The notes beneath the pieces were generated by a model that worked only from the letters and a program-made list of their open reading frames with translations, was not told the DNA's origin and searched no databases. Source: Rhodococcus sp. HM1 (GTDB lineage: Bacteria; Actinomycetota; Actinomycetes; Mycobacteriales; Mycobacteriaceae). Taken from it: a stretch of 64,000 nucleotides of DNA. Position numbers and translations under genes: made by a program. Shown one piece after another: positions 8,239 through 17,143 of this stretch; position 1 is the stretch's first letter, and the number at the start of each line of letters is the position of its first letter. The stretch lies in assembly GCF_023218075.1 (NCBI RefSeq), contig NZ_JALPTB010000038.1, positions 1 through 64,000 on the forward strand, given 5' to 3'.

Positions 8239-9051
8239 TCAGTGCGGGAGGGAACCGGCTTCGGGCACAGATCGGGCACTGTCTCGCGCACGGGTACGCG
8301 GCAGGAGCCAGGGGCGGCACACCAGTACGAGCAGCGCGATCTCCACCGGTGCCCCGACGTAGTACATCAGTTCGGCACCCGCGCGAGCCTGTTCGACGGG
8401 CACACCGTCGGGTGGATCGGCATAGATGACCTTCGCGAGGATGTTGTGCGCTGCGATCGCCAGTACGAGCGCCCCGGCGCGCCACGGTGGTGAGGCGCGG
8501 TGTGGGGCGGGATCCGGTCCACCCAGCACGGCGAAGGTGAAGAGATACCCGGCGGCCAGGACGTGCGCGTGCACCAGGACATGGAGTGCCGGTTCGGTGT
8601 GCGTCGCCGCGTACAGGCCGGTGCGGTAGAGCACCCACAGCCCGCCGATGTCGAGTACGCCGGCGACGAACGGGTTGGTCGGTACCGCGAACGGGGGCGA
8701 TGCCAACGCCCGTGCCAGGAGCCGGGCCGCGGGAACGGGGAGTAGTCGCAGAGCAAGGGTGACCGGTGCCGCCAGCACGAGGAGCAGTGGACCGAGCATG
8801 CCCAGAAGGACATGCGCGGCCATGTGGGCGACGAAGTCGTCGTGGGCGCGATCGGCGATGGGACCGACGAGTGCCACGCCCACCGAGGCCCATCCGGCAA
8901 CCCACGCCGACGTCCGTTTCACCGGCCAGCAGACCTCGCGGCGCCGCAGCCGGCGGACTGCGAGCAGATAGGCGGCGACCGCGCCGACAATCAGCAGGAC
9001 GGTCACCCATTCGCCCGGACCGAGGAAGGCGCTGCCCGCGTGGTGGTTCAT
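8239..9051 (-). CDS. CtaG-type cytochrome c oxidase assembly membrane protein
   Basis: A 270-aa polytopic membrane protein of the caa3-type CtaG family. It has about seven hydrophobic segments and the family's His-rich motifs (RAHDDFVAHMAAHVLLGMLGP near residues 68-88, HVLVHAHVLAAGYLF, and AAHNILAK). These His residues suggest copper or heme handling during oxidase assembly. Its ATG overlaps the stop of the upstream DUF2243 gene by 4 bp (ATGA), so the pair is coupled. The role comes from the family; no oxidase genes are nearby. Confidence 0.8.
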   Translation of the reverse strand: MNHHAGSAFLGPGEWVTVLLIVGAVAAYLLAVRRLRRREVCWPVKRTSAWVAGWASVGVALVGPIADRAHDDFVAHMAAHVLLGMLGPLLLVLAAPVTLALRLLPVPAARLLARALASPPFAVPTNPFVAGVLDIGGLWVLYRTGLYAATHTEPALHVLVHAHVLAAGYLFTFAVLGGPDPAPHRASPPWRAGALVLAIAAHNILAKVIYADPPDGVPVEQARAGAELMYYVGAPVEIALLVLVCRPWLLPRTRARDSARSVPEAGSLPH

Positions 9052-9530
9052 GCGTCAGAGGGGACGTCGGAGCGGCGGGCACGTCGTGCAGTCACGACCC
9101 ACAACGCGATGCCGGCGGCCAAGAGAAGGGCGGCGACGATGTTCCATACGAGGTCGTAGGGCGTCAGGTTCACGTCGTAGCGGATCTGGTGGAGACCCAG
9201 CACCTTGTGTTGGAACAGGCCGTCGTAGAGCTGGAAGAACCCGGCTCCGGTCAGCCAGCCGGCGGCGAAGGCCGAAACTCGGAAGGTGCCGTCGCGCGCC
9301 AGCCCGAAGACCAGCATCAGGGCTGCGACGGTCGCGAACCAGCTGAACGCGTGGAAGAGCCCGTCCGAGACAAGTCCCGCATCGGAGGTGGACTTGTCGT
9401 AGAAGTGGTGCCAGTGCAGCAGCTGGTGGAAGACCGCCTCGTCGAGGAACGCCACGGTACCGAGTCCGAGCAGAATCCCGGCGACGATGTTGCGGCCGTG
9501 CTGTGTAGGGCGACGTGCCTGGGAGTCCAT
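9048..9530 (-). CDS. DUF2243 family membrane protein
   Basis: A 160-aa protein with four hydrophobic helices. It has the family's His-rich first loop (FLDEAVFHQLLHWHHFYD) and a second motif FQLYDGLFQHKVLGLHQIRYD. It is translationally coupled to the CtaG-like gene, and the two families often co-occur in actinobacteria, which suggests a shared metal- or heme-related role in the membrane. Function undetermined. Confidence 0.75.
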   Translation of the reverse strand: MDSQARRPTQHGRNIVAGILLGLGTVAFLDEAVFHQLLHWHHFYDKSTSDAGLVSDGLFHAFSWFATVAALMLVFGLARDGTFRVSAFAAGWLTGAGFFQLYDGLFQHKVLGLHQIRYDVNLTPYDLVWNIVAALLLAAGIALWVVTARRARRSDVPSDA

Positions 9531-9641
9531 GCGGATTCACTCGCCTTCCGTTCATGCCGTAGGAGAGTCGGTACCCACACGGGTCGTTCCGAAACGAGTC
9601 GGGATTGTCCGTACGGGTTGATTCGTTGAGCCGGCGATCCG

Positions 9642-11153
9642 TTACGGAACCTCGCCACCGCTAGCATCCGCAACCGGTTCCCGCATCCATCGACGCCGGT
9701 GCTCGCGCAGCTCGGTCTCGCGGCGGGCCCGGTAGTGCGCCAACGCCGCCGACAACAGATCACCGAGGTGATGGCGGTGATTGACCCGCGGTCTCTGCTC
9801 GGGATCGATGTGCGGCGGCGGGATCCATTCGGTACGCCCCGGGTGCTCGGAGTCGGCCGACGCGACGCGTGTTTCCCAGCCACCGGGCCCGTCGTGCACC
9901 AGCGCATGACACGCGTCGCAGGCGAGATCCTCGTTGGTGATGTCGGTGAGCCCGCCGTCCCTCCACTCTCTGATGTGGTGCACCGCGGTGAGTGTCGCGG
10001 GGGCGTCGCAGCCGGGGCGGGTGCAGCCACCGGAGGCGGCGATCAATGCGAGGCGTTGATCGGCCGACGCCAAGCGTTTGGCGCGGCCGAGGTGCAGGGG
10101 CCGGCCGTGGTGATCGAAAATCGCCAGAACCGGATGGGCGTTCTCGGCCATCCGCAGCGCGTCGCGGATCGGCACCAGACCGCCGGAGGCGGTGGTCACG
10201 ATGCCGGACTCCTCTTCGAGCTGTTTGACGGTCATGGTCAGGATCGCGGTCACCGGCAGCCCGCGGTGGCTGCCGAGCACACCCGCCGACAAGATCTGCC
10301 GCAGGGCGACTTTCAACGCGTCGTGGTTGCGTTGCACGGCGGTGCGGGTGTCGCGGGCCGCGGCCTTCGCCAGCGCGTCGCGGTCGAGGGTCTCGGATTC
10401 GACGTCACCGGAGGGTGATTCGGGGTCGTCCGGGTTGTTCATGCCGGGCCGGGCGAGTTTCGCCAGCACCGGTTCGAGCAGCGCCCGGGTTTCCGGGTCG
10501 AGGAGCCCGGAGATCGGGGTCATGAGATCCGTTCCTTGTTTGCCGATCCGCAGACCCCGGCGCCGCTTGCGTTCCTTCTCGTCCGGCACGTCCCCGTCCG
10601 GATTCAGATACGCGAGCAGATGCGCGCCGAGTTTCACGAGATCGTCGGGGGTCACCGAGCAGGCCGCGTCCGCGAGGATCTTTTCGGCGACGGTGATCTC
10701 GTCGAATCCGACCCCGTGCGGGACCTTCCGCATCACCTTCGCCACGGCCGCGACATGATCCGGTCCGATCGCGCCAGAGCGCGCCGCGGCAGCGGTGGCG
10801 GGCAGTTCCGGTTCCAGGTCCTCGCCGTCGAGGGAATGCCAGGTGCCGACCTTCTTCGCGCCTTTGACCCGCCGGGTCGCGTCGGCCGCGGAGATCCGCA
10901 GCGTGCCGATGAGGAAGTCGTTGATCGAGCGGCACCCGAGGTCCTCCGGGACCCGTCGTTCGACGGTCTCGACAATCATTCGATGGCCGACGGCTGCGGC
11001 CTTGCGCAGGACGGTTTCGAAGCGCTGGAGGAACTCGACCAGGTCGTCGTTCGACAAGCCGGTGAGGTCGTCTTCGAGCAGGCCGTCGACAGCCTCGTCG
11101 AGGGCGGACAGCCGCGCCCCGACCTCGCCTTCTCGCACCCCCATCGAAAGCAT
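9642..11153 (-). CDS. 13E12-repeat family HNH endonuclease (DUF222-HNH)
   Basis: A 503-aa protein. An N-terminal helical DUF222 region (about residues 30-330) contains ARSGAIGPDHVAAV. A C-terminal HNH zinc-nuclease motif (CTRPGCDAPATLTAVHHI ... NEDLACDACHALVH) has two CxxC-type pairs and the HH dyad. This is the REP13E12 family, repeated many times in mycobacterial and rhodococcal genomes; its biological role is not settled. It is intact here. In M. tuberculosis such genes serve as integration sites for phiRv1, but the phage-like element in this window is elsewhere. Confidence 0.88.
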   Translation of the reverse strand: MLSMGVREGEVGARLSALDEAVDGLLEDDLTGLSNDDLVEFLQRFETVLRKAAAVGHRMIVETVERRVPEDLGCRSINDFLIGTLRISAADATRRVKGAKKVGTWHSLDGEDLEPELPATAAAARSGAIGPDHVAAVAKVMRKVPHGVGFDEITVAEKILADAACSVTPDDLVKLGAHLLAYLNPDGDVPDEKERKRRRGLRIGKQGTDLMTPISGLLDPETRALLEPVLAKLARPGMNNPDDPESPSGDVESETLDRDALAKAAARDTRTAVQRNHDALKVALRQILSAGVLGSHRGLPVTAILTMTVKQLEEESGIVTTASGGLVPIRDALRMAENAHPVLAIFDHHGRPLHLGRAKRLASADQRLALIAASGGCTRPGCDAPATLTAVHHIREWRDGGLTDITNEDLACDACHALVHDGPGGWETRVASADSEHPGRTEWIPPPHIDPEQRPRVNHRHHLGDLLSAALAHYRARRETELREHRRRWMREPVADASGGEVP

Positions 11154-11203
11154 GTTCGAACTATATCGAGGGGGTCCGAAAGTAGCGTGGAAGCTGAGGC
11201 TGC

Positions 11204-11234
11204 GGCGCTGCGGTGGAGTGCTAACCGCAGCGCC
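11204..11234. repeat. 11-bp perfect inverted repeat
   Basis: GGCGCTGCGGT (11204-11214) and ACCGCAGCGCC (11224-11234) flank a 9-nt loop. No T tract follows on either strand. It may be an attenuator or the scar of a rearrangement next to the ATPase fragment. Confidence 0.5.
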
Positions 11235-11380
11235 ATTTGGTAAATGTGTTGTTCGGATCCTCGGGCCTCACTCCGGTGGAGTGGGCGAAGGTGCTCGGCG
11301 TCGGACTGACGGTCTTCTTCGTCGCCGAAGCGGAGAAGTGGGCAATTCGTCGCATCCACGCCGGACGTGAGGGGCTGTAG
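11225..11380 (+). pseudogene. C-terminal remnant of a P-type cation ATPase
   Basis: After an in-frame TAA at 11222, the frame ending at TAG 11378 reads VLFGSSGLTPVEWAKVLGVG, then LTVFFVAEAEKWAIRRIHAG and REGL. This is the last transmembrane helix and the E-x-EK-x-x-RR end of PacL-type cation-transporting ATPases. Only about 50 residues survive, with no start or upstream domains. It ends 5 bp before the universal stress gene, a neighbour such ATPases often have, so that gene may have lost its operon partner. Confidence 0.6.
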
Positions 11381-11385
11381 AAGCT

Positions 11386-12273
11386 ATGGAGACGTCATCC
11401 CTTCGGCACATCCTGGTCGCCACCGACCTGTCCGACGGTGCGACGCACGCGGTCCGCCGCGCCGCGCAGCTCGCCCGCGAGCATCACGCACAGCTCACCG
11501 CGGTGTATGTGCCGGCCTCCGCCGGACCGGAAAAGCTGCGGCGGGCGAATGCACTCCTGGCGGAGCATCTGTACCGATGCGTCGGCGACACAGCGCTCAA
11601 TGACACAGCGGTCGGGGACACACAGGTCGACGGCGTGGTCCGGGCCGGTGACATCGTCTCCGTCGTCGGCGCCGTCGCCGGTGAGTGCGACGCCGACCTC
11701 CTGGTCGTCGGCGCGCACGGTGGGCGGCTGCCCATCGCGTTGCTGGGAAGCACCGCCGAACGACTCGTCGGAACCAGCGCCACGCCGGTGCTGGTGGTCC
11801 GGAATCCGTCCGACGGCCCCTACCGGACCGTTCTCCTGGCCGTGGACACCACTCCCGCATCCACGGCGGCCGCCCGCGTCGCGGCAGCGTGGACACCCGA
11901 CGCCGACCACATCCTCGTGCACGTGTCGGTCGTCATGGGCGAACAGCTGATGCGAATGCACGGCGCCGACGACGTGGGATTGGCGCAGCTGCGGCACGTG
12001 AGCACCGAGCAGGCCCGCTCCCACCTCGACGACTTCGCCTCGACGCTGATCCCCGAACCTGCCGACAGCCGCATCGAATCCGGTCATGCCGCCACGAGAA
12101 TCCCGGAAATCGCCGACGAGTACCGCGCCGAGCTGATCGTCGTCGGGACCGGGGAGCGTTCCGCACTCGAATACGCGATGCTCGGCAGCGTCGCCCAGCA
12201 CGTACTGCGCTTCGCCGGCACGGATGTCCTGGTGATGCCGGACGGCGGATCGAGCTCGAGATCGGCTGTATGA
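11386..12273 (+). CDS. Tandem universal stress protein
   Basis: A 295-aa protein with two UspA domains. Each opens with a beta strand (HILVATDLSD, residues 8-17; TVLLAVDTTPAS, about 147-158) and ends with an ATP-binding G-x2-G-x9-G(S/T) signature (VGAHGGRLPIALLGSTAERLV; VGTGERSALEYAMLGSVAQHVL). Two-domain USPs in Mycobacteriales bind ATP and respond to hypoxia or stationary phase. It directly follows a P-type ATPase remnant. Confidence 0.88.
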   Translation: METSSLRHILVATDLSDGATHAVRRAAQLAREHHAQLTAVYVPASAGPEKLRRANALLAEHLYRCVGDTALNDTAVGDTQVDGVVRAGDIVSVVGAVAGECDADLLVVGAHGGRLPIALLGSTAERLVGTSATPVLVVRNPSDGPYRTVLLAVDTTPASTAAARVAAAWTPDADHILVHVSVVMGEQLMRMHGADDVGLAQLRHVSTEQARSHLDDFASTLIPEPADSRIESGHAATRIPEIADEYRAELIVVGTGERSALEYAMLGSVAQHVLRFAGTDVLVMPDGGSSSRSAV

Positions 12274-12309
12274 GTTTCCACTGTCGCGGGGTAGGGACCG
12301 CTGCCGGAA

Positions 12310-12436
12310 GTCGCAGCGGGACCACAGTAAACGCTTCGGTGCGCTCGCGGCGGTGGCGTCTCCGAGAGAGAACGGCAGCATCGCGGTGATGAGGCCTGCG
12401 GTGAACAGAAGCAGGCCGATCGGGTCGAAAAAGGCG
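12310..12436 (-). pseudogene. Fragment of a DHA2-type MFS drug transporter
   Basis: In the minus frame, GAFFDPIGLLLFTAGLITAM followed by LPFSLGDATA reads like the FDxxGxxLxxAGL...LPLxxG helix 6/7 region of DHA2-family MFS exporters. It is followed by unrelated sequence, and no start, stop or further helices are present. It overlaps the WhiB terminator. Short, so tentative. Confidence 0.35.
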
Positions 12437-12464
12437 CCGCCGGGATCGCTCCCGACGGCGCCTC
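12428..12464 (-). terminator. Rho-independent terminator after the WhiB gene
   Basis: On the minus strand a GC-rich stem (AGGCGCCG/CGGCGCCT core) is followed by a T5 run, 62 bp beyond the WhiB stop codon. Confidence 0.75.
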
Positions 12465-12525
12465 ACCTCGCCCCTCGGCAAAAGGGTGCTACACATCAGA
12501 TGTTGCGGGACATGGCCGGGCTCCT

Positions 12526-12819
12526 TCAGCCGGTCTGTCGGGTAGCGACGCCGATGGTGTGAGACGTTCGCCGACGGTCGCGTTCGGTGGTTCCGCCCCA
12601 GACCCCGTAGGGCTCTCGGGTCGAGAGCGCATACGTTCGACACTGGTTGAGAACCGGGCATTGGTAGCAAATGCGTTTGGCCTCCCGCTCCCGTCGTACC
12701 TGGGGACCTTTCGGCTCGTCCTCCGGCGCAAAGAACAGGTAGCCCATCGAACGGCACAGTGCGCGCAATCGCCAGGACCAGGTGTCACTGTGGACTGGTT
12801 GGAGGTTCGCGCGGATCAT
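12526..12819 (-). CDS. WhiB-family iron-sulfur transcriptional regulator
   Basis: A 97-aa WhiB-like protein. Four cysteines (Cys22, Cys51, Cys54, Cys60; CYQCPVLNQC) would hold a [4Fe-4S] cluster. The GVWGGTTERDRR turn and basic segment contact the sigma-A/DNA complex. ATG 12819 gives a normal-length protein; the longer frame upstream lacks family similarity. Wbl proteins sense redox state or NO and control stress, antibiotic resistance or division, but the subclass is not decidable here. Confidence 0.9.
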   Translation of the reverse strand: MIRANLQPVHSDTWSWRLRALCRSMGYLFFAPEDEPKGPQVRREREAKRICYQCPVLNQCRTYALSTREPYGVWGGTTERDRRRTSHTIGVATRQTG

Positions 12820-12877
12820 CACTGCCTCTCGGGTCGTACTACGAGCATGGGGCAGGCACAGCCATGCCTGTCCGGGA

Positions 12878-13711
12878 TCAGCAGGGAATGCGCACGAGAT
12901 CGTGGGCCACAATGATCTCCCCGTCGAAGTGCCGCGCGGCTTGGCGAATCCAGTCGTCTTCGGTGAGGTCGTAGGGGATGAGGTGCCACAGCACGAGAGT
13001 GCGGACTCCGGCTTCCTTGGCGATCCTGCCTGCGCTTTCTGCATCGGTGTGAGCGCGCGCGAAATGGCGGCGCAGTTCGTCTACATCGGCGTTGGTGCCG
13101 CTGAGGAGTCGTCCGAGATGTTCGGGGGAGTACACCTCGTGGACTAGGACGTCGGCTCCGGTCGCCAACTCCGTGATCTGCTCTGAGGGGGCGGTGTCCC
13201 CGGACACCACCACCGATGATCCGTCGGCATCGATTCGGTAAGCGAGGGAGGGCATCGGCGGGTGGAGGGCTGTGCCGGCGGTGATCGTCATATCAGGCGT
13301 GGAGACGACAACTCCGGGAGAGGCGATCTCGTGGCCGCGCATGAGTCCGGACAGTTTCGGGCGCCCGAGGCTCTCGCGGTGCTCGATGTCGGGCCGTCCG
13401 ACTGCTCGGATCAGTTCAAGCATCTCGGTGAGCGGAGGTGGGCCGTAAACGTCGACCGGGGTGACCAATCCTGCGGTCCAGGCCAAATGCAACAGTGCAC
13501 CGAGGTCGGCATTGTGGTCGACGTGATGGTGGGTCACGAGCACCGATTTGAGATCCCGCAGTCGCAGGCCGGCGGACACCAGTTGGCGAGCTACGCCGTT
13601 GCCGCAGTCGATGACGTGAATGTCGTCGCCGCGCACGATCGCCGTGGCGGGAGCCGAGCGCTTGCCGTTGGGCTGGGGGCCGCCGGAGCTGCCGAGGATG
13701 ACCAGTTCCAT
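12878..13711 (-). CDS. MBL-fold metallohydrolase (RNase Z-like subgroup)
   Basis: A 277-aa metallo-beta-lactamase fold protein. The metal motif THHHVDHNAD sits near residues 76-85, with GDTAPSEQ and a late LWHLIPYD supplying further ligands. The arrangement resembles RNase Z/PhnP-like hydrolases acting on esters, lactones or phosphodiesters. A good ribosome site (GGAAG) precedes ATG 13711. It lies 37 bp downstream of the MHS transporter in the same direction, so it is probably part of that operon and may act on an aromatic-catabolic intermediate. Confidence 0.75.
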   Translation of the reverse strand: MELVILGSSGGPQPNGKRSAPATAIVRGDDIHVIDCGNGVARQLVSAGLRLRDLKSVLVTHHHVDHNADLGALLHLAWTAGLVTPVDVYGPPPLTEMLELIRAVGRPDIEHRESLGRPKLSGLMRGHEIASPGVVVSTPDMTITAGTALHPPMPSLAYRIDADGSSVVVSGDTAPSEQITELATGADVLVHEVYSPEHLGRLLSGTNADVDELRRHFARAHTDAESAGRIAKEAGVRTLVLWHLIPYDLTEDDWIRQAARHFDGEIIVAHDLVRIPC

Positions 13712-13748
13712 GTTTCTTCCTTCGATGTGGAGTGTTGTGGGAGGACAG

Positions 13749-15101
13749 TCAGTGCGCCGCTGCGTGGGAGGGGCGGGCGGATGCGGTGTCTGTGTCGTGG
13801 CCGGTGTTGCGAGGGATGGCCAGCGAGGCGAGGAGGCTGAGGACAGAGATGACCAGCACGTATCCGGTGATCGACCACGACGAGCTGGTCGTGGCGAACA
13901 GAGTTGCGGCAATCAGTGGGGTGACTCCGCCACCGAGGAGCGAACCGATCTGGTATGCGACGGAGGTGCCGGAGTAACGGACGTCTACTGGAAAGAAGCT
14001 GGCGGTCAATGTCCCGATCGGGGCGTTGGTCATCGACAACACCAGTCCCATCGACAGCATGAAGACCAGGATCAACGGCTCGCTGCCGGTGTTGACCACC
14101 GGGAAGAACACCAGGCACCAGAGCAAGCGGATCACAGAGCCGTAGACGAAGAGCGAGCGCAATCCGAACCTGTCTGTGAGGCTGGCCCAGAACGGCACGG
14201 AGACAAGCCAGATCGCGGATCCGCCGATCACACAGGCCAGCATGAATGACTTGTCGAGGCCCTGGGTCTTGGCGCCATACGAGAGCACATACACCATGAA
14301 GATGTAGGCAGCTGTGCTGTTACCGACGATCACGAGAGTGGCGTGCAGGACAGACTTCCAATGCGCGGTGACCACGGTCGCCACCGGTGCTCGCTTCGGC
14401 TTGTCCTTCTTGGACATGGTCACGAACTCGGGGCTCTCCTGGATGTGGAGTCGAAGATACAGCCCAACAGCGACCAGAATGATGCTGAGAAGGAACGGAA
14501 TTCGCCATCCCCACGTCGTGAAGCCCTCTTGGCCGATCAGGGCATTGGCGCCGAGGAAGGCGCCATTGGCGAGGATGAGGCCGGCCGGTGTGCCCAATTG
14601 TGGGAACGAGCCGTAGAATCCTCGCCGTGCCTTCGGTGCATGTTCGAGGGTGAGAACCACTGCACCACCCCATTCGCCGCCGAGGCCGATGCCCTGGACG
14701 AGTCGCAGTGTCACCAGCAGGATCGGTGCCCAGATACCGAATTGGGCATATGTGGGAAGTGCACCGATCAGCGTCGTTGCCACACCCATCAACAGCAGCG
14801 AGACGATAAGGGTGTTGCGGCGCCCGACCTTGTCCCCGAAGTGGCCGAAGATTACTCCGCCGAGCGGACGGGCGAGGAAACCTACTGTAAGAGTGCTGAA
14901 TGCGGCGATCGTGCCGACAGTGGGGTTGAGCGCCGGAAAGAACTGTGCGTCGAAGACCAGGGCGGCGGCGGTGCCGTAGAGAAAGAAGTCGTACCACTCG
15001 ATGGTGGAGCCGATCGCGGAGGCCCACGCCACCTTTCGGATCGGCATCTTCTGCTGGACCTGTTCGGTAGTGCCGGCACTGGCACCCGATACCGAGGACA
15101 T
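13749..15101 (-). CDS. MHS-family MFS aromatic/organic acid transporter
   Basis: A 450-aa, 12-helix major facilitator of the metabolite:H+ symporter group (ShiA/ProP-like). It has SAIGSTIEWYDFFLYG at the first helix, the loop motif FGHFGDKVGRRNTL, and RLVQGIGLGGEWGGA. Members import organic or aromatic acids with protons. ATG 15101 is chosen because GGAGGT lies 7 nt before it; GTG 15110 is too close to that site. It is divergent from the 3-hydroxyanthranilate operon, so uptake of a precursor such as anthranilate-type or nitrobenzoate acids is likely. Confidence 0.85.
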   Translation of the reverse strand: MSSVSGASAGTTEQVQQKMPIRKVAWASAIGSTIEWYDFFLYGTAAALVFDAQFFPALNPTVGTIAAFSTLTVGFLARPLGGVIFGHFGDKVGRRNTLIVSLLLMGVATTLIGALPTYAQFGIWAPILLVTLRLVQGIGLGGEWGGAVVLTLEHAPKARRGFYGSFPQLGTPAGLILANGAFLGANALIGQEGFTTWGWRIPFLLSIILVAVGLYLRLHIQESPEFVTMSKKDKPKRAPVATVVTAHWKSVLHATLVIVGNSTAAYIFMVYVLSYGAKTQGLDKSFMLACVIGGSAIWLVSVPFWASLTDRFGLRSLFVYGSVIRLLWCLVFFPVVNTGSEPLILVFMLSMGLVLSMTNAPIGTLTASFFPVDVRYSGTSVAYQIGSLLGGGVTPLIAATLFATTSSSWSITGYVLVISVLSLLASLAIPRNTGHDTDTASARPSHAAAH

Positions 15102-15207
15102 CTCATACACCTCCGTGGGACGACCACCATGTGGCCGTTGCTGTTCGTTGTGCCTTTGAGAATGCTGTCGGGTGGACGACGAAGCGAATGCGCATCTTGC
15201 TCACATG

Positions 15208-15224
15208 TATGCCGTCAGAGCATA
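15208..15224. promoter_or_regulatory. Candidate operator between transporter and nbaE
   Basis: TATGC-N7-GCATA is a 17-bp dyad in the 342-bp divergent spacer 15102-15443. It is a candidate LysR-type binding site for the two promoters. A TATAGC box near 15382 could be the nbaE -10. The rest of the spacer holds no gene. Confidence 0.35.
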
Positions 15225-15443
15225 TCGACAGGTCAGGGCGCGGCTCAGCTGGCAGCCAAGCTCACGATTCGTCGAATGAGGCCGCGGTCGAGTCTGTTTC
15301 GGCGTAGTGCAACTCGGACCGGCATCGGCCCAACTCCTTTGTCGTGGTCAGCTACCGGCGAACGATCCGATATGCACAGTGGGTATAGCTCGGTGCGGAA
15401 CATGCATTTGATCGGCGACAATTGCCCGGCAACAGTTGAGTGC

Positions 15444-16937
15444 ATGACCGCACCAACTGCACCGACGGCGGAGACCGAGCGGTGGATCCGCAATTACGTC
15501 GACGGGCATTTCGTCGACCCCGACCCCGACCGCGGCTTCGCGAAGGCCGACCCGGCCACCGGACAGGTTTTCGCCCGCGTCCACGAGGCAGACGCATCGC
15601 TCGTCGACCGAGCCGTGACCGCCGCACGCCGAGCCCTCGACAATGGTTGGGCAGAAACACCGGTGCGTGACCGCGCAGAACTGTTGCGCCGCGCTGCCGA
15701 CCGCATCGAGGAGAGGTTCGAGGAGTTCGTCGCCGCGGAGATCGCAGACACCGGAAAGCCCATCACTCAGGCTCGCGAACTCGACGTTTCTCGGGCGCTG
15801 ACCAATTTCCGGACCTTCGCCGACGTGGCAGCGGCCGCCGGTCAGGAATCGTTCATCACCGATCTCGCCGGTGGACGACAGGCCCTGAATTATGCGGTGC
15901 GCAAACCGCTCGGTGTCGTCGCTGTGATCGTGCCGTGGAACTTGCCGCTGCTGTTGCTGACCTGGAAGGTTGCACCGGCGTTGGCCTGTGGCAACGCGGT
16001 AATCGTCAAACCTAGCGAGGAAACACCGTCCACGGCGACTCTTCTCGCCGAGGTATTGGACGAGGTCGGTTTTCCCCGTGGGGTTTACAACGTCGTGCAC
16101 GGATTCGGCGGCGACTCCGCGGGAGAATTCCTGACCAGGCATCCCGGGATCGACGGGGTAACATTCACCGGTTCTTCCGCTACCGGCTCGCAGGTGATGA
16201 AAACCGTTGCTCCGCAGGTGATTCCGGTATCATTTGAGCTGGGCGGGAAAAACGCCGCCATAGTCTTCGACGACGTCGACCTCGACGAGGCGTTGACCGG
16301 GCTGACGAAATCGGTATTCACCAACACCGGGCAGGTGTGCCTGTGCACCGAACGGGTGTACGTGCAGCGGGGTATCTTCGATGAGCTCGCGGCCGGATTG
16401 GCCGAGCGGGCCGAACAGCTCCGGCTCGGCATGCCCACCGCGGCAGCCACTACCACCGGCCCCCTCATCTCACAGACGCATCGCGAGAAAGTGCTCGGCT
16501 ACTTCGCACTTGCCGAGCAAGCAGGGGCGAAGACCCTCACGGGCGGTGGAATCCCCGACCTCGGGCCAGGGCTGGCCGGCGGTTCCTGGGTCGAGCCGAC
16601 TCTGTGGACCGGCCTGACCAACACCGACCGGGTGGTGCGCGAGGAAATCTTCGGTCCGGTGGCGGCGCTCATCCCGTTCGACACCGAAGAGGAAGCGATC
16701 GCGCTGGCCAACGACTCGAAATATGGTCTCGCAGCCTCGGTGTGGACCGACGACCTCCGCCGTGGGCACCGGGTCGCGCAGAAGATGCGCGTCGGGATCT
16801 CCTGGGTCAACACCTGGTTCACCCGCGAACTTCGCTCGCCGTTCGGCGGAATCGGTCTGTCCGGTGTCGGTCGAGAGGGCGGCGAGTCGTCCCTCCATTT
16901 CTACACCGAACCGACGAATGTGTGTGTGCAGCTGTGA
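15444..16937 (+). CDS. nbaE: 2-aminomuconate 6-semialdehyde dehydrogenase (NbaE/AmnC type)
   Basis: A 497-aa NAD+-dependent aldehyde dehydrogenase oxidising 2-aminomuconate semialdehyde to 2-aminomuconate. It has PWNLPLLLLTWKVAPALACG, the Glu in FELGGKNAA, and the catalytic Cys in GQVCLCTERVYV. That last motif is characteristic of hydroxy-/aminomuconic semialdehyde dehydrogenases. The neighbours (2-aminomuconate deaminase, 3-HAA dioxygenase, ACMS decarboxylase) decide for the amino substrate. The next gene's GTG overlaps its stop. Confidence 0.85.
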   Translation: MTAPTAPTAETERWIRNYVDGHFVDPDPDRGFAKADPATGQVFARVHEADASLVDRAVTAARRALDNGWAETPVRDRAELLRRAADRIEERFEEFVAAEIADTGKPITQARELDVSRALTNFRTFADVAAAAGQESFITDLAGGRQALNYAVRKPLGVVAVIVPWNLPLLLLTWKVAPALACGNAVIVKPSEETPSTATLLAEVLDEVGFPRGVYNVVHGFGGDSAGEFLTRHPGIDGVTFTGSSATGSQVMKTVAPQVIPVSFELGGKNAAIVFDDVDLDEALTGLTKSVFTNTGQVCLCTERVYVQRGIFDELAAGLAERAEQLRLGMPTAAATTTGPLISQTHREKVLGYFALAEQAGAKTLTGGGIPDLGPGLAGGSWVEPTLWTGLTNTDRVVREEIFGPVAALIPFDTEEEAIALANDSKYGLAASVWTDDLRRGHRVAQKMRVGISWVNTWFTRELRSPFGGIGLSGVGREGGESSLHFYTEPTNVCVQL

Positions 16938-17143
16938 CTATGGCAAGGGGATTCGATACAACCGTCGAGGTCGCGGCCAGGCGCCTGATCGAGGCGCGGA
17001 CGCCACCGGCACCAGTGCGAGAGTTCCTGGGTAAGACAGCGGTAGCCGGATTCTTCGAGGTGCCATCGGTAAATCTCGACGAACACATCGCGCTGGGTCT
17101 GCTGTCGCAGAATTCGGCCGACTCGACAGGTGGTGAGGCGTAA
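16934..17143 (+). CDS. Small protein of the 3-hydroxyanthranilate operon, unknown function
   Basis: A 69-aa ORF starting at GTG 16934, overlapping the nbaE stop (GTGA); ATG 16940 is an alternative. Its stop overlaps the nbaG start (TAATG). Tight coupling on both sides argues that it is translated. The sequence (RRLIEARTPPAPVREFLGKT in the middle) faintly recalls the N-terminus of 2-oxopent-4-enoate hydratases, so it may be a remnant of that gene, which is missing here. I cannot assign a function. Confidence 0.55.
   Translation: MTMARGFDTTVEVAARRLIEARTPPAPVREFLGKTAVAGFFEVPSVNLDEHIALGLLSQNSADSTGGEA

Noticed and set aside
9642-11153. 13E12 gene as attachment site for the phiRv1-like element
   Set aside because: phiRv1 uses such repeats in mycobacteria, but this copy is intact and the element's junctions are 14 kb away in another gene.
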